From: Deltaproteobacteria bacterium
GTDB lineage: Bacteria; Myxococcota; Kuafuiibacteriia; Kuafuiibacteriales; Kuafuiibacteriaceae
NCBI GenBank assembly: GCA_020632995.1
Contig: JACKEN010000018.1
Span: 1 to 64,000, forward strand
Length of the DNA: 64,000 bases
Direction of reading: 5' to 3'
Both the position numbers and the translations under genes were made by a program. Below the pieces are notes generated by a model. The model made no database searches, was not told the DNA's origin, and saw only the letters and a list, made by a program, of their open reading frames with translations. Of this stretch, positions 7,960 through 21,904 are shown piece after piece. How positions within the stretch are numbered: position 1 is the stretch's first letter; every line of letters begins with the position of its first letter.

Positions 7960-9507
7960 CTACGCTGCGGCGGGGGTGGAGGCGCGGGGCTTGGGCTTTT
8001 GGCCCTGGGCCGAGAGGAGCCCCTCGGCGAAGGTGGCGGCGACCCCCATGATGGTGTGCTGGGGGTTCACGCCCAGGGTGGTGGGCAGGGCGGCGGCGTC
8101 GGCCACGTAGAGCCGCTCGTAGCCGTGGACCTTGCCGGTGCCGTCCACCACCGAGCGCGCGGGGTCGGCGCCCATCACCGCGCCCCCGAACAGGTGCGAG
8201 AGGACCGCGACGTAGTTGCGGGGCTCGAGCGAGGCCTCGAGGATCTTGTCGATCTCGTCGGCCTTCAGCTCGTAGGGGAGGCCGAAGATGCCCGGCACCA
8301 CCGCCTTGGCGCCCGCCGCGATGTGGGTCTGGGCCACGATGTGCAGGCCCTTCCTGAGGCGCTCCATGTCGCGGCGGTTGAAGCTGTAACGCACTACGGG
8401 CTTACCGAAGAGGCCTGGGCGCACCGAGCCCACGGACTCGGCCCGCACCGCGTGGACCCACATCGCCATGTGCCGGTAGCGGGACAGGCGCCGGGTGAGC
8501 TCGGCCCCGCCGCCCGCAAGGCGGCTTGCCACCATCTCGGGCGGGATGGCCAGGGTCTCGAGCTTGAGGCCCGGGTTCTCGCGGAACGCGGTGGAGGCCC
8601 AGCCCTGGGTAGCGCCGATGTTCATGTCGACCGGGTCGTCGAAGAGCCCGAAGACGCCGGTGCCGGGGTGCGAGCGGAAGTGCTCGCCGAGGGCGGGGCT
8701 CTTCACGCCGGAGCGCATCAGGATGAGCGGGGTGTGTACGGCGGAGGCCGCTACCAGCACCGCCTTGGTGGCGCGGACGAAGTAGCGCGCGCCCTTCTTC
8801 TTGGTGGCGGGGTGCACGAAGCGCCCCTCGACCCCCACCGCGGTGCGGCCCTCGATGCGCACCCGCTCCACCGGCGCGCAGGACAGGATCTGGCCGCCCA
8901 GGCGCTGCACCTCGGGGATGTAGGTGATGTTGGTGCTCTGCTTGCGGCGGCCGCGGCAGCCCTGCAGGCACTGCCCCTCGCCCTGGCAGTGCTTCACGTA
9001 GCGCCGCATCACGTGGCTCTCGTAGCCCACCTTCTCGGCCCCGATGATCGCGAGGCGGTTCGAGTGGCCGCGGGCGCGCTCCGGGACCTCCTCGACCGAG
9101 AGCTCGCGCTCGATCTGATCCTGGTAGCGCCACACCGAGTCGGCCAGGCCGTCGATGCCGTGGTCCTTCTTCCAGCTCTCGAAGATGTCGCCCGGGGTGC
9201 GGACGCAGATCGCGCTGTTGATCACCGTGGTGCCGCCGACCGCGCGGCCCTGCACCACCGGCCAGAAGGCGCGGCCCGAGGTGATGAGGGTGCCCCAGTC
9301 GTCGAAGAGATCACGCAGGCCGGCGTAGGCGGTGGACGGGTAGTCCTCGGGGTCGCGCCACGGGCCGGCCTCGACCACCACGACCTTCGCGCCGCCGCGG
9401 GCCAGGGTCACCGCGGCCATCGCGCCGCCGGCGCCGGAGCCCACCACCACGTAGTCCGCCTCGAGCTCCACCGCGGGGCCGGGGGGTTGATAGGCGAGGT
9501 GGCTCAT
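7960..9507 (-). CDS. GMC-family FAD oxidoreductase
   Basis: 515 residues. The N-terminal FAD-binding motif VVGSGAGGAMAA is at about 21-32. The second GMC signature region follows (Gly-Arg-Ala-Val-Gly-Gly-Thr-Thr-Val-Ile-Asn). The C-terminal Asn-Pro-Gln-His-Thr-Ile-Met supplies the catalytic His region. A Cys-rich patch (about residues 168-185: CQGEGQCLQGC) resembles the ferredoxin-like insert of cholesterol-oxidase-like and long-chain alcohol oxidase proteins. Substrate unknown, probably a sterol or other alcohol. No signal peptide is seen. It overlaps the upstream small membrane gene by an ATGA, suggesting the two products act together. Confidence 0.85.
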   Translation of the reverse strand: MSHLAYQPPGPAVELEADYVVVGSGAGGAMAAVTLARGGAKVVVVEAGPWRDPEDYPSTAYAGLRDLFDDWGTLITSGRAFWPVVQGRAVGGTTVINSAICVRTPGDIFESWKKDHGIDGLADSVWRYQDQIERELSVEEVPERARGHSNRLAIIGAEKVGYESHVMRRYVKHCQGEGQCLQGCRGRRKQSTNITYIPEVQRLGGQILSCAPVERVRIEGRTAVGVEGRFVHPATKKKGARYFVRATKAVLVAASAVHTPLILMRSGVKSPALGEHFRSHPGTGVFGLFDDPVDMNIGATQGWASTAFRENPGLKLETLAIPPEMVASRLAGGGAELTRRLSRYRHMAMWVHAVRAESVGSVRPGLFGKPVVRYSFNRRDMERLRKGLHIVAQTHIAAGAKAVVPGIFGLPYELKADEIDKILEASLEPRNYVAVLSHLFGGAVMGADPARSVVDGTGKVHGYERLYVADAAALPTTLGVNPQHTIMGVAATFAEGLLSAQGQKPKPRASTPAAA

Positions 9508-9899
9508 GAGGCCCTCCAGGTGCCGGGGTCGGTGGCGTAGGGCGGCAGGGCCAGGGCCTCACGCACGCTGTCGTGGCCGCCCCAGCAGAGCCCGGCCGCG
9601 AACTTGGCGATGAAGGCCACCTGCCGGATCAGGTACGAGCGATGGGTGGAGAGCTTGAAGGCGTAGCGGTCGCGCGCCCTGGCCGACAGCAGGAAGGCGG
9701 GCAGGGGGATGCCCACCACCACCACCGGCAGGAGCTGGAACGCGAAGCCCGCCGCCACCATACCCCACCACAGGCGTCCGCAAGCTTCCTTGCTGATTCG
9801 GGTGATGAAGAGATCGGGGGCGCAGTCGGCCACCCCGGGGAGCCCCGCCTCGGCGGGGAGCATGGCCTCCATGGCGGAGCGTACGAGCCAGCGAAACAC
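9504..9899 (-). CDS. Small membrane protein coupled to the GMC oxidoreductase
   Basis: 131 residues, GTG start at 9899 with an AGGAGG ribosome site about 10 bases before it. One strongly hydrophobic segment (about 46-70) looks membrane-spanning. The flanks are soluble, with cysteines near 26, 40 and 109. The pairing of a GMC flavoprotein with a small subunit recalls the gluconate/alcohol dehydrogenase small subunits, but I see no clear sequence match. The stop overlaps the GMC start (ATGA). It may tether the flavoprotein or assist its electron transfer. Confidence 0.6.
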   Translation of the reverse strand: MFRWLVRSAMEAMLPAEAGLPGVADCAPDLFITRISKEACGRLWWGMVAAGFAFQLLPVVVVGIPLPAFLLSARARDRYAFKLSTHRSYLIRQVAFIAKFAAGLCWGGHDSVREALALPPYATDPGTWRAS

Positions 9900-9971
9900 T
9901 TCGGTCTGGACCTCCTGAAGGGGGTCCTATCATCTCCGACCGGCGCGTCGGAATCAACCCGATGACCGAGC

Positions 9972-11348
9972 CTATTGGGGGTTGGCGAAGAGCCCGCAGC
10001 GGACGAAGTCCGCGCTGAGCTCGGCGGACTGGCCGGTCTTGGACAGCCGCACCACCATCACGGTGGAGGTGGCGACCTCGTCCTCGATGGTGGCGAGGGC
10101 GGTGTCGGTCTCGGTCGCGCTGACCACCTCGACCCCCGCGCCGTCGAGGAGGGTCACGGTGAGGCCCTCGATCCCGGAGCCCATCGCCCGCGAGCCGCAC
10201 ACCACGGTCACCGTCTCGCTGAGGGTGGGGGTGATGCGGAAGTTGTCCTCGTCGCCGTCGGGCAGGTGGGCGAGCACGAAGTTGGCCCGGTCCATCTGCT
10301 CGGCGCGGGTCACGAGGGCGCGGGGCTCGGCGGTCTCGAAGGTGTCGTTGGGCTCGACCTCGGGGTCGTTCTCACCCGCCACGAAGAATTTGATCACGTA
10401 GAAGTCGTTCGCCCCCGCCGCGCCGGCGGGGTGCTTCACGAAGAGCAGGAACTCGCCCGGGTCGGTGGCGGGGCCGAAGGTGCCGCCCTCGGCGTCGAGG
10501 GTGACCCGCGCGATGAGGTTCACGCCGGTGGCGTCCGTCAACCAGGCTTGCCCCACCGTGTTGGTGCTGCCGTAGCCGTCGGTGCCGCCCGGCATGATCT
10601 CGAACTGCAGGTGGCCGCCCACGCCGTCCGGGCCGACCTGGATGCGGAACACGTCCACGTCGTTGGCGTCGGCGAAGGACCCGCAGATCAGGCCCGCGGT
10701 GCCGCTGAACTCCGCCGCGATCGCGCTCGCCGCGTCGTTGCCCGCCTCGGTCTCCACCGTGGTGCCGGCGCTCGCGCCGTCCACCGTCAGGGCGAAGACG
10801 GTGTACGTGAACATGGGGTCGCCCTTCGGGGTCTCGCCGGCCCAGTCCGACCACTCAAGGACCTCGATGTAGTAGCGGCCGTCGGCCGGCAGCCGGTAGA
10901 TGATCTCGGAGTTCACGTTGACGCGCGGCAGGCTGTCGTCGTTCTCCGCCACCTGGTTGCGCTCGGCGTCGAAGAGCCGGATGACGGTGTCGATCCGGTC
11001 GCCGGTGTTGGTGAGATAGGACGTGGTGTACACGCGGACGAACGTCCCCGCGGTGCCCTCGAAGGAGTAGTAGTCCCGGTCCCCCGCCGTCGCCAGGACG
11101 TCCCGGTGCCCGGCGCGGACGTCGAGGCCGATGTCCATCGCCTGGTCGAAGCTGTCGTTCCCGTCGCCCTCGATGATCCCGGTGTCCGGGAAGCCCGCGT
11201 CGGCGAAGCCGGCGTCCACGGCGACGCCGGTGTCCGGGAAGCCCGCGTCCGGGGTGGTGTTCACGCCGGTGTCGGTGGTCTCGGAGCTCGAGCAGGCCAG
11301 GGTGGTGAGGAGCGCGCAGATGAGGGGCGCGGAGTAGAGCGAACGCAT
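9972..11348 (-). CDS. Lipoprotein with PPC-like domain
   Basis: 458 residues. The signal peptide ends in a Leu-Ala-Cys lipobox at about residue 19. A low-complexity linker of Asp/Ala/Gly/Phe/Pro/Thr (to about 60) follows, typical of predatory or complex Myxococcota lipoproteins. A first domain (about 62-165) has the Asp-Tyr-Tyr-Ser-Phe and Gly-Arg-Tyr-Tyr-Ile-Glu-Val pattern of bacterial pre-peptidase C-terminal (PPC) domains. Two more beta-rich segments of similar feel follow (about 200-320 and 325-455). It is probably on the outer surface. No catalytic motif is seen. Confidence 0.7.
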   Translation of the reverse strand: MRSLYSAPLICALLTTLACSSSETTDTGVNTTPDAGFPDTGVAVDAGFADAGFPDTGIIEGDGNDSFDQAMDIGLDVRAGHRDVLATAGDRDYYSFEGTAGTFVRVYTTSYLTNTGDRIDTVIRLFDAERNQVAENDDSLPRVNVNSEIIYRLPADGRYYIEVLEWSDWAGETPKGDPMFTYTVFALTVDGASAGTTVETEAGNDAASAIAAEFSGTAGLICGSFADANDVDVFRIQVGPDGVGGHLQFEIMPGGTDGYGSTNTVGQAWLTDATGVNLIARVTLDAEGGTFGPATDPGEFLLFVKHPAGAAGANDFYVIKFFVAGENDPEVEPNDTFETAEPRALVTRAEQMDRANFVLAHLPDGDEDNFRITPTLSETVTVVCGSRAMGSGIEGLTVTLLDGAGVEVVSATETDTALATIEDEVATSTVMVVRLSKTGQSAELSADFVRCGLFANPQ

Positions 11349-11369
11349 GGCACCTCCAGGGTTGGTGCC
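11349..11369 (-). promoter_or_regulatory. Hairpin covering the ribosome site of the PPC lipoprotein
   Basis: GGCACC and GGTGCC form a perfect 6-bp stem around a 9-base loop directly before the start codon at 11348. The GGAGGTG ribosome site lies within the 3' part of the loop and stem, so the fold would hide it. This may moderate translation, or may be incidental in GC-rich sequence. Confidence 0.35.
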
Positions 11370-11420
11370 TCAGCGTAATACAAGGCGGGGCAGGGGCAAA
11401 CGGGGGCGCGCTGGCGGGCA

Positions 11421-12686
11421 CTATGGCGCGCAGAAGACCATCGTGGCGCGGGGCAGGCGGGCCGGGTCGACCTTCGGGCCCGCCACCAGCTCCCCGCCGG
11501 GGAGGCGGTACACGGTGTCGGGGGAGCGCCACTTGGTGGCGCCGCAGATCTCCGACGGCGCGCGGCCGGGCTTCACGTAGCCGCCGAAGCGCTTGTCGGT
11601 GAGCACCCGGGTCCCCGAGGGGAGGTCGCTCAGCAAGCCCGCTTGCCGCCGGGCCAGCTGGGCGCCGGTGCGCACCCGGCCGTCCGGGAGCATGTAGATG
11701 GTGGACTCCGCCGCGTAGCCCGCCCCCGCCACCGCCTGGGCGTGCCCGCGCTGGGTGTTCACCGCGCACAGGCCGCGAGCGCGCGGGGCGCGGGCGGGCT
11801 TCTTGGTCGGCGCGGGCGCCACCGCGAGCCGCGGCGCCTCGGCCTTCACGGGCGCCGCCTTCGCCACGACCTCGATCTTCGCCTTCGCGGGCGCCTTCGG
11901 CACCGCCGCCTCCGCCTTCGCCACCACCGCCTCGGGCTTCGCCTTCTCCGGCTCCGGTGCGGGCGCGTCGGCCGGCGCCGCGGTCAGCTTCGCCAGCGCG
12001 ACCTCCATGGGGGAGGCCTTGGAGCGCCCCGACCCGGTGAGGCGCACCTTCGGGAAGAGGCGCGCGAAGAGGGTCCGGTCCGCCACCCGCAGGCGCCCGG
12101 CGTCCACGTCGGGGTCCCGCGCGGGCGCGGCGTCGAGCCCGAGGGCGGCCCGCACCTCGGCCGAGGCCAGGTTCATGGCGCAGCGCTTGCGGCCGCGGTG
12201 CTTGTAGCGGTGGTAGCGGTTGGGCTGGCCGTACGCCACCTGGGCGTGGGTCAGCACCCGCTCCGCCGGCACGTCGTAGAGGGCCCGGAGCTGGCGCACC
12301 AGCTCGGCCAGCGCGGTCAACTGGGCCTTCGGGAGCGCGCGGTCGTGGTAGCCCACCACCTCGATGCCGACCGAGACCTGGTCGAGGTCCTGGTGCCCGC
12401 CCCACATGCTGCGGCCCGCGTGGTAGGCCACGCGGTCCTTGTCGACGATGCGGAAGACGGTGCCGTTGCGGGTCACCAGGTAGTGCGCCTCACCGTTCTT
12501 GCGCAGCTTCCCGAGCGCGCCCTTCGCGGCGCCCTCGGTGGTGTGCAGGACGATGAAGTCGGTGCGGTTGCGGCGCGGCCGGGCCTCGTTGCGCGGGCTC
12601 GGCCGGTTCTCCAGGTCCAGGGCCAGGGCCGAGGAGGAGACGCAGAGGGTCAGCAGGGACACCAGAGCGGTTCGCAGCGCCACCAT
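11421..12686 (-). CDS. Exported N-acetylmuramoyl-L-alanine amidase (PGRP/amidase_2 type)
   Basis: 421 residues with a signal peptide (about 1-22). The amidase domain (about 40-200) shows IVLHTTEG with His48 as likely zinc ligand, His68, the Ser-Val-Gly-Ile-Glu-Val-Val-Gly strand and a C-terminal His-rich segment. It would cleave between muramic acid and the peptide stem. A long Ala/Pro/Lys linker (about 230-310) follows. The C-terminal domain (about 315-421) has cysteines and two similar units around Tyr-Met-Leu-Pro-Asp-Gly and Tyr-Arg-Leu-Pro-Gly-Gly, possibly wall- or surface-binding. Confidence 0.8.
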   Translation of the reverse strand: MVALRTALVSLLTLCVSSSALALDLENRPSPRNEARPRRNRTDFIVLHTTEGAAKGALGKLRKNGEAHYLVTRNGTVFRIVDKDRVAYHAGRSMWGGHQDLDQVSVGIEVVGYHDRALPKAQLTALAELVRQLRALYDVPAERVLTHAQVAYGQPNRYHRYKHRGRKRCAMNLASAEVRAALGLDAAPARDPDVDAGRLRVADRTLFARLFPKVRLTGSGRSKASPMEVALAKLTAAPADAPAPEPEKAKPEAVVAKAEAAVPKAPAKAKIEVVAKAAPVKAEAPRLAVAPAPTKKPARAPRARGLCAVNTQRGHAQAVAGAGYAAESTIYMLPDGRVRTGAQLARRQAGLLSDLPSGTRVLTDKRFGGYVKPGRAPSEICGATKWRSPDTVYRLPGGELVAGPKVDPARLPRATMVFCAP

Positions 12687-12743
12687 GGGTAAGCCAAGGT
12701 AGCAGGATCACGCAGATCGTCCAGAAAGTGGCCGGCGGTGCTC

Positions 12744-13130
12744 TCAGCCGGAGCGGCGGTGGTGCCGCATGGCCATCCCCTCGGGGCCCTCGAGGCCGCG
12801 CTCCACCATCATCTGCTCCCAGCGGCTGGGCCGGAACGCGGCGATCAGGACCTGGTGGGCCGCCTCGGGGTCGCCGTCGCCGCAGGTGTAGAAGTCGACC
12901 GCGGCGTAGCCGGTCTCGGGCCAGGTGTGGATGGAGAGGTGGCTCTCCTCCACCAGCACCACGCCGCTCACCCCCTGGGGAGAGAAGCGGTGCAGGACAA
13001 CCTGCACCACGGTGGCGCCGGCGGCCTCCGCCGCCTCGACGAGGAGGCCGCGGATGCGCTCCGCGTCCTGGAGCACCGCAGGGTCGGCCCCGTGGTACTC
13101 CACAAGCATGTGTCGCCCGCGGGCGTCCAT
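12744..13130 (-). CDS. speD: S-adenosylmethionine decarboxylase proenzyme
   Basis: 128 residues. It makes decarboxylated SAM, the aminopropyl donor for spermidine. The family core is complete: Glu-Glu-Ser-His-Leu-Ser-Ile-His-Thr-Trp-Pro-Glu, with cleavage predicted before Ser63 to give the pyruvoyl group. His68 and Cys83 are in the positions known from Thermotoga-type enzymes. The length is normal for the small bacterial class. The ATG abuts the stop codon of the upstream carboxylase (TAGATG), so it is translated from the same message, an unusual pairing. Confidence 0.93.
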   Translation of the reverse strand: MDARGRHMLVEYHGADPAVLQDAERIRGLLVEAAEAAGATVVQVVLHRFSPQGVSGVVLVEESHLSIHTWPETGYAAVDFYTCGDGDPEAAHQVLIAAFRPSRWEQMMVERGLEGPEGMAMRHHRRSG

Positions 13131-18698
<5,568 letters not shown>

Positions 18699-18839
18699 GC
18701 TGGATTCCGGCCCGCCGGCCCCTTTTGGGCGTGAGGGCGGCGGGATGCTACACCACGGTGCGCCCCCCTCAACTCCTCATTCGCCCCCAGCGCGACACCC
18801 GCCCGCCACGTGACGCGCCGCGGTAGAGGCGCGCTGGTG

Positions 18840-18845
18840 TAGACT
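18840..18845 (+). promoter_or_regulatory. -10-like hexamer TAGACT, 12 bases before the start
   Basis: It lies exactly 12 bases before the GTG of the HEIGH peptidase gene, the spacing expected if transcription begins at the start codon itself (a leaderless message). No convincing -35 element is seen. It is one of a recurrent set in this window. Confidence 0.4.
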
Positions 18846-18851
18846 CGGGCC

Positions 18852-19544
18852 GTGGCCACGCGGGTCCCAGGCGGCGGCGTCACCCGGAACCCCTTCGGAC
18901 CCTCGTGGGTCGGGGGCAAGGAGGGCGCCGGCTCGGTCGGCGAGCAGGTGCAGGACAGCCTCTTCGGCCGCCCCAAGCCGAGGCTCCTCGACCCCGACGA
19001 CGTCGAGTGCGCGCACCTGATGGCCCGGCTCCACCCATACCGGAAGCGCCTGGCGCGGCTGGCCGGGGACGAGCCCGACGACTACGCGCTCCGCCTCGCC
19101 GAGGGCACCATCGCGGCGATCGACAAGGACGGCCAGATCTACGTGGGCAAGACGTTCCTGTTGACCTTCGCCGAGGCGCTGGACGTGCAGGTCGGGGTCC
19201 TCGCCCACGAGATCGGGCACCGGCCGCGGCGCTGGGCCGAGTACCACGCCCAGGCCCCCCAGTCCCGGGATGAGCTGGAGGACCTCTGCCGCCTCGAGGA
19301 GACCCGGGCCGACTACTTCGCGGGGTACGCCCTGGCCCAGCTCGGGCGCGCCTGCCAGCCCCTGTGCGACTTCCTCGCCCACATCCAGCAGCACCCGCAC
19401 CCCGAGTACTTCAGCGCCGAGCTGCGGGCCCGGACGATCCAGGAGGCCTACGCCTCGGGGCGGCGGAACAAGCAGAACGTGCGCAAGTTCTTCCCCGAGC
19501 TCGCCCGGATGACCTCGGCCCTGGGGGATCTCGGGGAGGGGTAA
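18852..19544 (+). CDS. HEIGH-motif zinc metallopeptidase-like protein
   Basis: 230 residues, GTG start. HEIGH at residues 119-123 gives two zinc-binding His and the catalytic Glu. A downstream Glu-Glu-Thr-Arg-Ala-Asp-Tyr-Phe-Ala-Gly-Tyr (from 149) provides the probable third ligand, as in ImmA/IrrE-like and M48-like gluzincins. There is no signal peptide or membrane segment, so it is probably cytoplasmic. The substrate is unknown. It is divergent from the carboxylase gene across a 153-base gap and followed by the DUF420 gene. Confidence 0.7.
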   Translation: MATRVPGGGVTRNPFGPSWVGGKEGAGSVGEQVQDSLFGRPKPRLLDPDDVECAHLMARLHPYRKRLARLAGDEPDDYALRLAEGTIAAIDKDGQIYVGKTFLLTFAEALDVQVGVLAHEIGHRPRRWAEYHAQAPQSRDELEDLCRLEETRADYFAGYALAQLGRACQPLCDFLAHIQQHPHPEYFSAELRARTIQEAYASGRRNKQNVRKFFPELARMTSALGDLGEG

Positions 19545-19562
19545 CTCGCGGGCGCTGCCGGG

Positions 19563-19590
19563 TTGACGCACCGTGCCGTTGGGCTAAGCA
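19563..19590 (+). promoter_or_regulatory. Sigma-70-like promoter TTGACG-N16-TAAGCA
   Basis: A -35 hexamer TTGACG (19563-19568) and a -10-like TAAGCA (19585-19590) are 16 bases apart, with the -10 starting exactly 12 bases before the ATG of the DUF420 gene. This is the best-supported promoter in the set and predicts a leaderless transcript. Confidence 0.55.
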
Positions 19591-19596
19591 GGGGGC

Positions 19597-20130
19597 ATGA
19601 GCACCGCGGACGTGAGCAAGGGGCCCCTGGCGGTCATCGGCGCGGTGAGCGCGGCGGCCCTGGCGTTCTTGATCTGGCTCATCTACTTCAACCAGGCCCA
19701 GCTCTTCGATCCCGCCGCGGTGGCGTTCCTGCCCGCGGTGAACGCCACCCTGAACGGCGCCTCCGCGGTCTGCCTCGTGCTCGGCCTCGTGGCGATCAAG
19801 GGCGGGGCGCGGGAGCGACACAAGCGCTTCATGCTCGCCGCGTTCGGCTTCTCGGCCCTCTTCCTCGTGTCCTACCTGGTCTACCACGCGGCCCACGGCG
19901 ACACGAAGTTCATGGGCGCGGGCCTCGTGCGGCCGATCTACTTCTTCATCCTCATCAGCCACATCGCGCTCTCCGCGGTGGCCCTGCCCCTGATCCTCAC
20001 CACGTTCTGGTTCTCGCTCACCGGGCGCTTCGCGACCCACCGGAAGGTCGCGCGCGTGACCTTCCCGCTGTGGCTCTACGTCTCGGTGACCGGGGTGGCC
20101 ATCTTCGCGCTCCTGAAGCTGTTCGGCTAA
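19597..20130 (+). CDS. DUF420 family membrane protein
   Basis: 177 residues with five hydrophobic membrane segments (about 10-30, 43-62, 75-97, 108-132, 148-172). Conserved His residues sit in Tyr-His-Ala-Ala-His-Gly (after helix 3) and Ser-His-Ile-Ala (helix 4). This is the layout of DUF420/YozB-CtaM-like proteins, some of which assist haem-copper oxidase maturation. No oxidase genes lie in the window, so a respiratory role is inferred from family only. The reading frame begins 12 bases after a promoter-like element. Confidence 0.75.
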   Translation: MSTADVSKGPLAVIGAVSAAALAFLIWLIYFNQAQLFDPAAVAFLPAVNATLNGASAVCLVLGLVAIKGGARERHKRFMLAAFGFSALFLVSYLVYHAAHGDTKFMGAGLVRPIYFFILISHIALSAVALPLILTTFWFSLTGRFATHRKVARVTFPLWLYVSVTGVAIFALLKLFG

Positions 20131-20141
20131 GCTCTCGGGCG

Positions 20142-20882
20142 ATGATCCGCCGCGCCGCGCGCCTGTGCGCTCCCCTCCTGCTCGTCGCCGGGTGCTCCGG
20201 CTCCGAGGCGACCGACGCCGGGATCGGCGCGGACACCGGGGTCGGGACGGACTCCGGCGTCGCCCCCGCGGACTCCGGGGTCGACGCGGGCCCGCAGCCC
20301 TGCGAGGCGTGGCAGGTCGAGTACGCGCTCACCGGCTCGGAGTTCGAGATCCGCAACACGCCTTTCGGCGCGGGCGACGCGGTGAACGTGGTGGGTCCCG
20401 GCACCCTGGTGCTCTTGTTCCCGGGCGACGATGCCTCCGGCCCCACCGCGGGCGAGGTCCGGATGCTCCAGTACACCCTCGCGATGGAGTTCGCGGTGGC
20501 GCTCGGGACCGCGGGCAACGTGGCCACCGACGTGGACATCACCGCCGGGCCCGAGGCGTGCGGGGTGGCGGTCGGCACCCGGACCTCGAGCGTGGTGGCG
20601 TGGAGCACGCCCCTCACGGGCTACCACTCCATGGGCACGGTGACCTGCAACGCGAGCGAGTTCCTCTGCGGCGCCGCCAACCTGCCGGTGGGCCAGCCGG
20701 TGGTGCAGGACACCAACACCGACCAGGCGCTGATGCCGTTCGTGTTCGCGGGCGACGCCGACTTCTCGAGCTTCACAATGGCCGAGGTGGAGGTGCCGAA
20801 CGACCAGGCGGGCGACACCTTCCTCCGCCTGAAGGGGGCCGAGGTGAGCCGCAGCTGCGTCGCGCAGCCCTCCTGCCCCTGA
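20142..20882 (+). CDS. Hypothetical lipoprotein
   Basis: 246 residues. The signal peptide ends in Val-Ala-Gly-Cys (lipobox, about residue 18), followed by an Asp/Ala/Gly/Thr/Val linker to about 48. The remaining 200 residues are beta-rich with several cysteines, and no family is recognised. The ATG is 14 bases after a TAAGCT that includes the stop of the preceding gene, so a separate promoter or coupled translation are both possible. It is followed by a hairpin. Confidence 0.65.
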   Translation: MIRRAARLCAPLLLVAGCSGSEATDAGIGADTGVGTDSGVAPADSGVDAGPQPCEAWQVEYALTGSEFEIRNTPFGAGDAVNVVGPGTLVLLFPGDDASGPTAGEVRMLQYTLAMEFAVALGTAGNVATDVDITAGPEACGVAVGTRTSSVVAWSTPLTGYHSMGTVTCNASEFLCGAANLPVGQPVVQDTNTDQALMPFVFAGDADFSSFTMAEVEVPNDQAGDTFLRLKGAEVSRSCVAQPSCP

Positions 20883-20904
20883 CGCGCGCCAGATACCCTC
20901 TGTC

Positions 20905-20922
20905 GCCCCGACGTCACGGGGC
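20905..20922 (+). terminator. Hairpin after the lipoprotein gene
   Basis: A 6-bp GC stem (GCCCCG/CGGGGC) with a 6-base loop is followed by TTCTCGT. It lies 23 bases after the stop at 20882. The T-run is weak, but this is the most terminator-like element here. I see nothing else in the gap from 20923 to 21112. Confidence 0.45.
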
Positions 20923-21112
20923 TTCTCGTACTGTGCGGGCGGCGCCACGCCGATCGGGGGCGCGGTGTCATGTCGACTGCGCAGCGGCGCCGGGGCCGCG
21001 CCACGCCGCGGTCTTCGGCCGCGCGTGCGGTGCGCTCCGCCCCACGCGAGGGGCGTGCGCAGCCGGCTTGGCGGGCCCTGAGCTGGCACGACAGCTGCTC
21101 TTGGGCAGCGGC

Positions 21113-21901
21113 ATGCGCACTCAGCTCACCCTCACCTCATCGCTCTTGATCCTGGCCGCCGCCTGCGGCGGCACGGTGGTCGAGAACAACAACCCCGCGA
21201 ACAACAACAACAGCTCGAACAACAACAACAGCTCGAACAACAACAACAACAACAGCTCGAACAACAACAACAGCGGCCCGGACGCGGGCACCAACCCCTC
21301 CTGTGACGACGTCTCCGGCACCTGGCGGCCCTCCGGCGCCAACACCTGCATCCTGCCGCAGGACCGCTGCGTGTTCACCCAGAGCGACTGCACGGTGGAG
21401 CTGGCCTGCAGCAACGGCGCCTTCAGCGTGGAGGGCGCGGTCGACGACAACCGGCTCGACATGTCGAACGGCACCAACCGCTGCACCGGCCAGGTCACCG
21501 GGGACTCGATGGACGTCTCGTGTCAGGGGCCGGACATCCCGGCCGGGCAGTGCGCGGTGGTGCTCCTCCGCGGGGGCGGCGGGGCGACCGAGGAGATCAC
21601 CGGGTCGGGCACCTGCGAGACCGGGGGTGAATGCAACTTCACCTGCTCGGCCTTCGGCTGCCAGCAGATCTGCGGCGAGCTGGCCACCTGCACGAACTCC
21701 TGCGCGGCGGGGGGCTGCGAGGTGGAGTGCCTCGAGGGGTCGAGCTGCGACGTGGGCTGCTCGGGTGGCGGCTGTCAGCTGACCTGCCGCGAGGGGGCGG
21801 ACTGCACCTTCAGCTGCTCCGGCGGCGGGTGCAACTTCACCTGCGAGACCTCCGGCCAGTGCCTCACCTCGTGCAGCGGCGGCGGCTGCAACGGGGGTTG
21901 A
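21113..21901 (+). CDS. Lipoprotein with poly-Asn/Ser tether and Cys-rich C-terminus
   Basis: 262 residues. The signal peptide ends in Leu-Ala-Ala-Ala-Cys (about residue 18). Residues about 24-53 are almost only Asn and Ser, a flexible tether encoded by repeated AAC codons, so slippage-prone. A short Cys-containing domain follows (about 60-150). The C-terminal 100 residues are a regular Cys-rich repeat with a cysteine every 4-5 residues (units such as SCSGGGCNFTC), which implies a disulfide-stapled rod or metal site. No family recognised. Its stop lies 3 bases from the convergent SLC13-like gene. Confidence 0.7.
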   Translation: MRTQLTLTSSLLILAAACGGTVVENNNPANNNNSSNNNNSSNNNNNNSSNNNNSGPDAGTNPSCDDVSGTWRPSGANTCILPQDRCVFTQSDCTVELACSNGAFSVEGAVDDNRLDMSNGTNRCTGQVTGDSMDVSCQGPDIPAGQCAVVLLRGGGGATEEITGSGTCETGGECNFTCSAFGCQQICGELATCTNSCAAGGCEVECLEGSSCDVGCSGGGCQLTCREGADCTFSCSGGGCNFTCETSGQCLTSCSGGGCNGG

Positions 21902-21904
21902 CGC

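Noticed and set aside
20883..21112. tRNA or small RNA gene in the 230-base gap
   Set aside because: No T-loop (GGTTCGANTCC-like) or acceptor pairing is found; only a terminator-like hairpin at its left end.
21634..21842. Additional iterated-palindrome copies (GCAAC-N4-CCTGC, twice)
   Set aside because: They have a mismatch at the fifth base and arise from the repeated Cys-Asn-Phe-Thr-Cys codons of the Cys-rich lipoprotein, so they are explained by protein repeats.
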